Positions 56,190 to 64,000 of a DNA stretch of 64,000 bases are shown here, piece after piece. Position 1 is the stretch's first letter. The number at the start of each line of letters is the position of its first letter. This DNA comes from Adiantum capillus-veneris. Its lineage: Eukaryota; Streptophyta; Polypodiopsida; Polypodiales; Pteridaceae. The translations under genes and the position numbers were made by a program. Below the pieces are notes generated by a model that saw nothing but the letters and a program-made list of their open reading frames with translations, had not been told where the DNA came from and ran no database searches. Where the stretch lies: contig CM043963.1 in the NCBI GenBank assembly GCA_014529385.2, positions 98,221,912-98,285,911 on the forward strand, read 5' to 3'.

Positions 56190-56342
56190 TGTCAGGACAA
56201 CGGCAAGGCCAAACTAGACAAGGGCAAGGCCGGGCTAGGCAGTGTGGAAAGGGAGTCCAACTAGGACAAAGGTCTAGGAGCCATGCTATATAGTGGGTGG
56301 TTGGGAGGTGGACTCCTAGGTTCTAGTTCCCCTTGTCTAACA
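56190..56342 (+). repeat. 3' LTR of element D (153 bp)
   Basis: TGTCAGGACAAC...CTTGTCTAACA matches 24100-23948 on the other strand in ends and length. TATATAG is at about 56287. The flanking 5-mers of the two halves, read on one strand, are TATAG and TTTTG, a target duplication with two mismatches at most. Confidence 0.93.
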
Positions 56343-56636
56343 CAAAAGGTGGCATTGGGCACTCCTCAAGCCTCCTATTCGCCTAGTATTGACTCTACTG
56401 CCTCTTGTAATGTCTTTAACTGCAAGGTCAACACCAAGTGATAGGTGGCGTTGGGCAGTCCCCAAGCCTCCTATTTGCCCAGTATTGACTCCTCTGCATG
56501 AATTGTAATCACCTCACCAAAAGGGTCTCCATTGTCTGCTACACCAAGGTCAACACCAAGCGATAGGTGGCGTTGGGCAGACCCCAAGCCTCCTATTCGC
56601 CTAATGCTCACTCACTGTATGACTTGTCGGTTAACA
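56343..56636 (-). repeat. 3' LTR of element B, start, with tandem U3 units
   Basis: On the minus strand it begins TGTTAACCGACAAG at 56636. The word GAGGCTTGGGG then recurs, each time followed by an NCTGCCCAACGCCACC-type word and CTTGGTGTTGACCTTG; on plus the shared word falls at about 56364, 56460 and 56582. The third unit is cut by the D insertion at 56342/56343 and its other half is at 24101. Confidence 0.87.
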
Positions 56637-56638
56637 TG

Positions 56639-56650
56639 CCCCCCTTCCTG
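56639..56650 (-). promoter_or_regulatory. Polypurine tract of element B
   Basis: CAGGAAGGGGGG is followed by CA and then TGTTAACC, the LTR start, on the minus strand. Confidence 0.85.
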
Positions 56651-58284
56651 ATGTAGATTCCGTACTCGAAATATATTGAGTTGAAGCTCGTTGTCAAGGT
56701 GGAAGAGCATTTGAAATGAATGTCCTTAGCTTCTTCAGTCAGTGCAAAATCAAACAAAATTGGCACAGTAATTGCATTCTTATATACAATTAAAAAGCAT
56801 ATGCAGTTGTAGGCAATCAAATTGATTGGTAACAAAATTTTAATCCATTTGTTAGCAATAAACTTTAAATTGTAATATAATTAAATGCATAAATAGTTGT
56901 GAAGGTAAAAAACTAAACAAGTATGGGGTTGCTAATTTAACGGTTGAAAGGCACTAGAGGTCAACTATTAATACCATGGGCAAGCTTCTCAATTTTCTCC
57001 AGTCAATTAAGTTGTTTAATCGCGAGAGCTAAGTATTTCATGGTCGAGGGCTGACTAGAGGCTATACCTAGAAGACCTTGTAGTTAAGCTACGATAAAAG
57101 GAATTGCTCATGAAATCATTACCTGCTTATTTCCTTTTCTTTGACCCCCCAAAGTCTTTTCATAGCGATTCAATTTTGATATGTGTGCTTATTTTGTATG
57201 CCTTGGGTTTTTTGTTTTTCAAGGAAAAACGCCCACAGTGGGAACCTCTAGGGCTCTAGTACCGTAGGCGATACATGTGAGTGAAGCACCAAATCAAGCT
57301 GAGATTCTCTTCCAGCTTAAGATTTTACATTGCGGCACTTTGATTTTTTTGTTTATTTGTCGTTTCTAGCATTTTAATTTTGTAACTTTCGGGGGTCATA
57401 TAACACTGTTACCCTCCCTAGGCTCATCACATTAGTAAACTCCCTTTATAATACTTAAGCTAAAGGTCAATAGGGACTAAGCCCACTAGAAAGCCCTAGT
57501 ACATTTCACACAATGCTGCCTAAATCGGAATAAGAACCTAAGTAACCATTGATTATTAGGAATGCATTCCCCATGGTATTAAGAGAAGATCTCTAACGCC
57601 TAGCTTGGTCAAACTAGCTTAGTCGGAGTGCTTGATTTTTAAACCTAAACAAGTGATTATGACAAAAAATTACATTGAATTTAATGTTTGATACTAAGAA
57701 AATGCGTTAAATATTATGCTACCAATCACAATTAAAGCAGACAAACATGGATGCAAAAAAGATAAGGGGCAATGCTAATGGACAAGCAACACCTGTTTGT
57801 GTTGATGATCGCGCTTGATTTGAAAAGTGGATGAGAGAAAGATTCCATGAAGGTCCAAATCCTAACAACAGTAACACGTTCCTATACACACTAGGAAGCA
57901 CAAAGAATACCTCTAGGAGGCACATCAATGGGAAGAAAGAACTTTGGCAATCACTAAACTCTAAAATAGAAACACTCCTGTTGTACTAATCTTACCTACC
58001 CTCCATCACTCGAGTGATGAGGATCAAAGGTGTTTGATGACATAGGTTTCTGTTTCAGTGTATCGGATGTGCATGTGTAGGTCTGGTCAATGTTTTGACT
58101 TTTATTGTGCATACTCGTTTGCTAATTGCTATTGCTCTTTACTTTTTTTTTCTTTTTTGTTAGTATAAGGCTTTATATATACATTCCCTAAGATTGGTGA
58201 TTGAGAGGTTAGGGAAAGAAGGGTCAGAGGGAAATAATTCAATAGGCTGACGTGAATGAAGACTTTCCCCCTTCCTTGGGTAGG
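56651..58284 (-). other. Element B 3' untranslated region
   Basis: No coding content was recognised. A purine-rich word AAGGAAGGGGGAAAG (about 58278-58264) just after the accessory stop could be an internal second polypurine tract. A poly-T stretch lies near 58143. Confidence 0.5.
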
Positions 58285-59650
58285 TCATATTGTTTGAAAT
58301 ATGCTCGTCACCCTTTGAAACCAATTGTTCCAATTGGTAATAGGTGAGGATTTTTGCCAGTAGTTTTGTATTACCTTAGGTGCCTCATCGAGTTGCAAGA
58401 GTGGTAAGGTACTCTCCCAGGATCGAACTTGAAGTGGTTCATCATGTGATTCTTGAACACTGGGAGGTGTGGATTCCTTTGTAGCTTTATGGAGGTCCAC
58501 TATTGTAGGTGGAGGCTCTGGAGAAGCTTTTACCTCTATGGATGCATTACATGAGGAGCTAGAAGCTTCATGGGACTCCCTCCTTCTTGAGCTAGGTGGA
58601 ATAAATCGTTCTTTCTTTCGTACCCAAACTAGCTCTGGAGCAGGTGTGTAGCCTTCTATGATTTTTTTCTTTCCACGATTGTCAATTTGTTTTGGAGCTA
58701 CAGGATTGGGCGTACATGGGTCAGGTGACAGGTAAGAACACAATCTACGTTTTGGCACCCAGATTTGATCATTTCCTTGATAGTAGCCTTGGGCTTCCAA
58801 TAGTTGTTTAGGAATTCAATGCAACAATTCTTTACATTTCTTGGGGCGAATGGGACGTCTCTTACCATGCTCCTGTCTTTTAGCACTAGCTATGGTCGCT
58901 AAAGAAGCTTTAGGGACCCACTTGTATGTTTTCTTTGTTATATTGGGATGGGTCTTGTGTGTCTCAAGCTTTATTTCAACTACATCAGTTGAAGCTCTAG
59001 AGAGTTGGGCTACGAGGACATATGGTTCAACCTCTTGCACATGCAATGTTTTGGGTTTTATTTCCTTAAGAAGCAATCTCAGGGACTATGGCTTGAGTGG
59101 CAGGGCTAAGAGTTGGTTTTTGTGTTGTGACACCCCCTGTCCCCCAATCAATAGTGCATTTGGTGGCTATCATCTACGTGCGTCCTAGGTTTATATTACC
59201 CTCCATATTTCCAACAGGCATGACCAAAAAGTCTTGAGCTACAACCCCATTGTCATAACTGACAGAAGTGTGCCAAATTCCAAAAACTGCAGTTTGTTTC
59301 TTGTTGACACCCTTGACTTGGATAATACTTTCAAATAGAGGTGGCTTCCCTAACTGACACCACACCCCATATGATAGCAGATTATATTTAGCACTCGTGT
59401 CCAATAAGGCGTTATATAGCACTTTTCCATAGGCATTGTTTAGCTCAATAGGATATCGTAGAGGTGTGTCAGAGTCCAACCAATCCTCGTCGGTTTCAAC
59501 GTGGAATGCATGTGTAACTCCAAGGTTAGCCTCTCGTTGGCATCTTATGCGTTATTGTCGCTCCTTAGCCTCAGATTGAGCTTGTATCTTCTTCAATTCT
59601 GTTTGTGCCTTGGCTGCCTTTTTTTGATGGATGGCACGAGCTTCTATTGG
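58285..59650 (-). pseudogene. Element B accessory frame: second retropepsin-like domain plus W-V-P-K repeats
   Basis: After the integrase tail and a basic helical linker, the frame 59479-59174 reads YNALLDTSAKYNLLSYGVWC, then QLGKPPLF and NINLGRT, followed by ATKCTIDWG. This has the layout of an aspartic protease: D-T-S instead of D-T-G, then the L-G-R signature 80 residues later. Further on (59076-58285, across a stop) are KTYKWVPKAS, LEAQGYYQGNDQIWVPK and PELVWVRKKE, then a Ser/Pro-rich region and a Trp-rich end (NWNNWFQRVTSIF). The same layout occurs in element A at 32193-30385. No signal peptide or membrane segment is seen. Function unknown. Confidence 0.72.
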
Positions 59651-59879
59651 CTTAAAGAATCATAGTATCTTTTAAATTTGCTTCCATTGAGGAATCCAAT
59701 GGTTTCAACTCCATCAAGAGTCTCCACACAAATGGTTCCTTGTGGGGTCATGTCACATACTCTATATGGTTATTTTCCCACATATTTCAACTTTTTCTTT
59801 TCATTACGCACTCCATACATAAGGACTTTATCACCAACATTGATATCTTTATTCTTCAGATAACGGTCAAACCATTTCT

Positions 59880-61000
59880 TCCTCCTATCTTTCTCCACAA
59901 GTGCATTTTGCACAGCTAATTGCCTCTCTTCATATAGCCTTTCAAGGATATATAATCGCTCAACTAAGGGGTTACCATCCCAACCTTCTTGAGAAGCTAC
60001 TCAAAGACTAGGAACGACAAACTCCCATGGCATAACCGCTTCTTGGCCATACACCATCTTAAACGGTGTGCAGTTAACGGCAACTTTGTACTCAGTACGA
60101 TAAGCCCATAAGGCTCAAGTCAGCTTTGAATCCCAATCTGTGTGATGAGCTTCCACCATTTTGGTCAAGATAGAGATTAAGGTCTTATTGGTGCTCTCAA
60201 CTTTGTACGCAGTACGATAAGCCCATAAGGCTGAAGTCAGCTATAAATCCCAATCTGTGCGATGAGCTTCCATCGTTTTGGTCAAGATAGAGATTAAGGT
60301 CTTGTTGGTGCTCTCAGATCGGCCATTTGCTTGTGGATAATAAGGTGTGGACTTATGGTGAGCTATCATGAAGTTGGTAGTGAGTTCTTTTATCACTCCA
60401 TTTATAAAAAGAGTGCCATTGTCACTCACAATTTCAAAGGGACAACCAAATCTTGTAATAATGTTCTCAAAGAGAAACTTGGCAATTGACCTTACATCAG
60501 CCTTACGTGTCGCCCTGGCTTCTACCCACTTTGTCACATAGTCAGTGGGCAACGATAATATATCGAGATTGAGTGCTACGAGATGCCGGACTAATTGGCC
60601 CTACAAAGTCCAATCCCCATTTTTTAAATGGTTGAGTCACTTTAACAGGATGTAAGGGCATCCTATCCTTTCGTTGCATGATCTTGTAAAGTTGGCATTC
60701 ATCACATCCTTTTGCAAAAAGTGATGCATCCTTGAATAAGGTAGGCCGCCAATAGCCTGATTGCAACACCTTTCTAGCTGTTAGTTCCCCTGAGAAATGT
60801 CCTCCGGCTATACCCATGTGGGCTTCTTGTAGTATGTATAAATACTCATCCTCACGGGCACAACGTCTAAGAATACCATCCTTCCCTAGCCTATAGAGAG
60901 TTCCTACAATGAGAGAGTAAGGTTCACATTCTTTTAACAGTTTTCGAGCTATGTCCCGACGAAGCTCTTTGGGTGGAAAACCATTAACTAGAAAGTTCAC
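59880..61000 (-). pseudogene. Element B integrase
   Basis: The frame 61000-60542 has the zinc domain (EAHMGIAGGHFSGELTARKV, CDECQ) and KKWGLDFVGPIS with the first catalytic Asp. The frame 60552-60241 has FEIVSDNGTLFINGV and YYPQANGRSESTNKTLISIL with the second Asp and the Glu. A 117-bp tandem duplication (60081-60197 and 60198-60314) repeats the segment after the Glu helix. The C-terminal part continues in other frames to about 59880 (YMKRGN, then a KWFDRYLKNKDINVGDKVLM stretch). It is not functional. Confidence 0.88.
60081..60314. repeat. 117-bp tandem duplication inside element B integrase
   Basis: The word caactttgta starts at 60081 and 60198, followed by cgatagg-type text (cagtacgataagcccataag) in both. 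117 is a multiple of three, so the duplication alone would not shift the frame. Confidence 0.9.
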
Positions 61001-61039
61001 AATCTTCTCACTCCATTCAGGTATGGTTTTGACTAGGAA

Positions 61040-61160
61040 TAGAGAAGTACTTGTTAGTCATCGACTAACGAGTAGAGAAGTACTCGTTAGTCATCGACTC
61101 CAGTAGGGGCTTCACCATTGGGTATGCAAGACATTGGGTATGCAAGACAAATGATCCGCC
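61040..61160. repeat. Short duplications in the RNase H-integrase spacer of element B
   Basis: The word agagaagtact(t/c)gttagtcatc occurs at about 61040 and 61074, and cattgggtatgcaagaca occurs twice in tandem near 61115-61150. Confidence 0.8.
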
Positions 61161-61237
61161 ATGACATGTCTTTTACCAGGTCTCACCACAACGGTAAAAT
61201 CAAACTCAAGGAGAATTAACAACCATCGTGTAATTCT

Positions 61238-61522
61238 TCACGTGTAATAAGGTTTATTTACTAGATACAACAAGGTTTGATGATCAACATAGAAAACAAA
61301 CTTGTTGGGCAGAAGGTAGTAGCAAAATTTCTTCACTACATAAATCATACCTAAACCTTCTCGCTCTGTAGTGGTGTAGTTTCTCTCGGCATCATTCAAT
61401 TGACGACTTGCAAAGCTAATGGGGTAGTCCAGTTTATGTTCTCCTGGTTGAGCTAGAACACATCCAATAGCAAAGTTCGATGCATCAATATGCACATGGA
61501 AAATTACATTCCAATCGGACAC
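61238..61522 (-). CDS. Element B RNase H
   Basis: This 94-codon open frame has FHVHIDASNFAIGCVLAQPG, in which the Asp is the first catalytic residue. SFASRQLNDAERNYTTTERE carries the Glu, and YLLPNKFVFYVDHQTLLYLV the third acid. RNase H removes the RNA strand during cDNA synthesis. The neighbouring RT frames are broken. Confidence 0.87.
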   Translation of the reverse strand: MSDWNVIFHVHIDASNFAIGCVLAQPGEHKLDYPISFASRQLNDAERNYTTTEREGLGMIYVVKKFCYYLLPNKFVFYVDHQTLLYLVNKPYYT

Positions 61523-61639
61523 TCATTGAATAGGAGCGCTAATTAAGGTCTTTTTCAATGACTCATAAGCATGGTCACACTCCACAGTCCAGTGGAACTC
61601 AATAAGAAGCTTGTACAAAGGACAAGCTATCTCGGTAAA

Positions 61640-62453
61640 GTTTAAAATAAACCGTCGGTAATAACCAACATGGCCCATGAACCTTTGAACTCCTTTATAG
61701 TTTGTAGGTGGTGGCAATTCAACAATGCTTTAATTTTTCTCTCATATGTGAAAATCCCATTTTTGGACACTATATGCTTTAGAATGACTCCATGTTTAAC
61801 CCAAAATTGGCATTTGAAAGGGTTTAAGGAGATGTGATACAATCTTCACTTCTCAAACACTTTTCGTAAGCAAGATAGGTGTTCTTTCCAAGAGGAATAA
61901 ACACAAAGTTCATATAAGAAAGCTTCACAAAACTCCCTCAAATATTCTCTAAAAGCAGTGTTTATTAATCTTTGAAAGGTAGAGGGGGCATTGGTTAAGC
62001 CAAAAGCCATAACACAAAATGCGAACACTCCAAATTCGGTTATAGAGGCTGTTTTAGCTTGGTCCTCCGAGCAATTGTGATTTGGTTGTAGCGAGAGTAT
62101 CCATCTAAAAAGCTATAAGCTTCCTTCCCTGCAACTCTTTCAAGCACATGTTCTGAATATGGCAAGGGATAATGGTCCCTCCTAGTGGCGGCATTGACCT
62201 TCTTGAGATACACGCACACTCTGAGTTTCCCATTCTTTTTTGGCACAATTACTATTGGAGACACCCATTCTGAGTGCTCAATAGGGTATATGAATCTACA
62301 TTTCCCAAGCTTTTCAATCTCTTCTTGAACAATTTTTGCATATTTAGGATTCATTGGGTAGGGTCGTTGCTGAACTGGTTTAGCCATGCTATTCATGGGG
62401 ATTGTGTGTTGCACCACGGAAGGTGGGACACCTTTCATATCATGATATGTCAA
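61640..62453 (-). pseudogene. Element B reverse transcriptase
   Basis: The frame 62453-62040 has KPVQQRPYPMNPKYAKIVQE, SEWVSPIVIVPKKNGKLRVC and SFLDGYSRYNQI with the first catalytic Asp. After a shift, 62028-61846 reads VMAFGLTNAPSTFQRLINTA and FLYELCVYS where FLDDLCVYS is expected, so both catalytic Asp are changed. 61842-61642 and 61717-61523 cover the connection (FMGHVGYYRRFILNFTEIAC). The enzyme is dead. Confidence 0.88.
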
Positions 62454-62499
62454 AGCAAATATATCCCTGGATTCCTTGAGAAGTTCTTTAAGTACACAC

Positions 62500-63595
62500 T
62501 CCTCAGTCTCTTTCAGATCTTGGCAATGAAAACAAGTTTGGACTCTTCTCTTGGGTATGCTAACTCTATTTCATTAACTATCGTTGGACCGTCATAGACT
62601 CCATTACTCCCATCGATAGGTTTCCTTTGAGCCTTTGTATACACAACCTTATGTTCCTCTGTGGTATAGGATTTGAAATGTTCATATGCAAGTTGTAAGT
62701 CTGTGGGGTCCTGTTTTCTGTGGAATATGATTTCTCTTTCGATTCCTTTTATTGTTGAGCTAACTTTTGATTTTGTCGTCTCCTTACGGTACAACTCAAC
62801 TTTGGCTTCTCTATAGCCTCTAGTTGTGCGATGTCAATGGGTTGTGGACTATACCACATAATGCTTTGAAGATATTCACCCCAATTATCTACCAACTTCC
62901 GATGGGCATCACATGCCCCTATATAATTAATCCATTCCGCGACAGATTTCTTTTCATTTATTCTAGCATGCACATTTGCTCGATATCGTCGCCTCTTATA
63001 TCTCTTACTCTTCTTGTCTAATTTTTGATTATATCCGATCTCTAGTGAAGAGTCACTAGATAAATCGCTACTTGTGTCTTCTGCTGCTCCCTTGGATATA
63101 TTCATCTAGGGTACCACTGGGCCTTGAATGGTTTGTCCCCACATTTGCACTAAGATTTAACTCAGATTCTTTGTCCTCAGAGTCGATTTCAATTGATGAT
63201 TCTGACCCCAAATCGTGTGGGCTATAGTCTTGTGAGGCGCTATTGGTTCCAATGCCAGTCAAACCTTCATCTTGTAGGTCATCAGAAGCTATATGCATTG
63301 CTTCTAGCATATTTAAGGGTACAAGTGGTGGCATTTCATCCCCCTCAGGTGTTACCCAGGTCGTCCCCCTATTTCCCCAAGTGTTTATGGTTGCTGCTAG
63401 GTGGACCCAATCCACATTGTCCGACTCAATCATCCCAGGTAGTACATCCATATAAGGAGAATCTTCCCCAACATCAGTGTCTGCTTTACACGTGTAACAA
63501 TACTGCAATGGGGCCGAGTGGACTGTGGTATCAGATCTATGATCAATTATAAACCTGTTTCCTAGAGGATGTGCTCGACCAGTTACAAAATCCAC
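62500..63595 (-). pseudogene. Element B protease-RT linker region
   Basis: Overlapping short frames give acidic, Ser-rich text (IEIDSEDKESELNLSANVG) and EWINYIGACDAHRKLVDNWG, then a VVYTKAQRKPIDGS stretch leading to the RT linker LKESRDIFALTYHDMKG. No domain was recognised. Element A has a comparable but shorter linker after its protease. Confidence 0.55.
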
Positions 63596-64000
63596 TCAAA
63601 TGACATAATCTTGGAACTGCAAAGTGGACATGGTTTTTAGACCAGTCATGCACCATTTTTGCTTCCCTCATGAAAGGACGTCCTAAGATCATCTCCGATG
63701 CCATAGTGTGCTTGGAGAAATCCATAACAATGAAGGTAATTCTTATTTTATGTCCAAAGACCTTGATCTTGAGATCTTCTAGCATCCCAATAGGTTTAAC
63801 AATAGACCCATTGGCCTTCTTCACTACTATGGTTGTGATTGCAAGGTGAGGTCTTCCCATAGTTTCCCACAATTTTTAGTCACAATGCTAACCCCAGCGC
63901 CACCATCAAGGATTCCCTTCATAGTTAATCCCTTAGTAGTGGTTGGTATGGTCGCATTGGATTCATCACCCTCAAAGTATTGTCGCACCTTGCTAACATG
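63543..64000 (-). pseudogene. Element B retropepsin, cut by window edge
   Basis: From the window end the minus strand reads MKGILDGGAGVSIVTKN with the active site D-G-G (about 63920-63870). The open frame 63872-63543 continues VKPIGMLEDLKIKVFGHKIR and MASEMILGRPFMREAKMVHD. This is the canonical gag-pol protease. Confidence 0.85.

Larger units (their letters stand above)
53386..56342 (+). mobile_element. Element D, 3' half: RT, RNase H, integrase, chromodomain, 3' LTR
   Basis: It begins at PYRMSYTEADEVERQL, the residues that should directly follow the KPVSK end of the 5' half at 21190. It holds RT, RNase H, integrase and a chromodomain-like tail, then a polypurine tract and the 153-bp LTR. 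The chromodomain and the initiator-Met primer-binding site of the other half identify a chromovirus. At least four stops lie where glutamine codons are expected. Confidence 0.92.
56343..64000 (-). mobile_element. Element B: Ty3/gypsy element with post-integrase accessory frame, running off the right edge
   Basis: On the minus strand: protease (64000-63543), linker, RT (62453-61640), RNase H (61522-61238), integrase (61000-59880), accessory frame (59650-58285), 3' UTR (58284-56651), polypurine tract and LTR. Gag and the 5' LTR lie beyond the window. All frames are broken. The polypurine tract, TGTT start and accessory frame tie it to element A. Confidence 0.88.

Noticed and set aside
58285-59650. 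Accessory frame as an env-like glycoprotein
   Set aside because: No signal peptide, no transmembrane segment and no glycosylation-rich ectodomain; the content is protease-like plus Trp repeats.

Overview
The window is nuclear DNA of a land plant. It holds one intact five-exon plant gene on the minus strand, a GUN1-type PPR-SMR protein, inside a dense nest of decayed LTR retrotransposons, a LINE and microsatellites. The retrotransposon load, the many layers of nesting and the lack of close gene neighbours suggest a large, slowly purged genome such as that of a fern or other seed-free vascular plant. That taxonomic guess is inference; the sequence itself supports only 'land plant'.

Layout, left to right. 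1-2603: minus-strand Ty3/gypsy remnant (F). 2604-3528: plus-strand LTR end with an Athila/Tat-style primer-binding site. 3529-7080: no gene. 7080-8550: plus-strand gag-protease remnant (G). 8691-8965: 85-bp tandem repeat. 8985-11198: 5'-truncated LINE with a 33-nt poly-C run. 11334-11426: (CT)n(TG)n. 12150-12355: reverse-transcriptase scrap. 12976-13600: eRF1 pseudogene. 14721-17726: GUN1. 19419-20060: 291-bp repeat. 20231-21189: broken protein kinase. 21190-24100: 5' half of a chromovirus-like element (D), minus strand. 24339-42782: LTR element C, plus strand, with an AACAT target duplication and with element A (28218-39161, minus) nested inside it. 43263-44557: two-exon gene of unknown function with one stop. 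47025-52800: Tat-like dual-RNase-H element (E), minus. 53386-56342: 3' half of D, plus strand. 56343-64000: element B, minus, running off the right edge.

The main structural result is that the two D pieces fit end to end. The 5' half stops and the 3' half starts at the same point just before RT, and the outer flank of each half carries one part of the same U3 repeat unit of element B's LTR. The simplest history is one D insertion into B's LTR followed by an inversion of about 32 kb (21190 to about 53385). One breakpoint also carries a 300-bp copy of sequence from 8 kb away plus a hexamer stutter, which looks like templated repair. An assembly misjoin is the main alternative.

Two further points stand out. 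Elements A and B both carry a reading frame downstream of the pol position (after the integrase in B) with a second retropepsin-like domain followed by W-(V/I)-P-K repeats. The A leader contains eight copies, spaced about 284 bp, of a 20-bp palindrome that is better conserved than the sequence around it. A and C both lack RT, RNase H and integrase although they have LTRs and, for C, a perfect target duplication, so both look non-autonomous.
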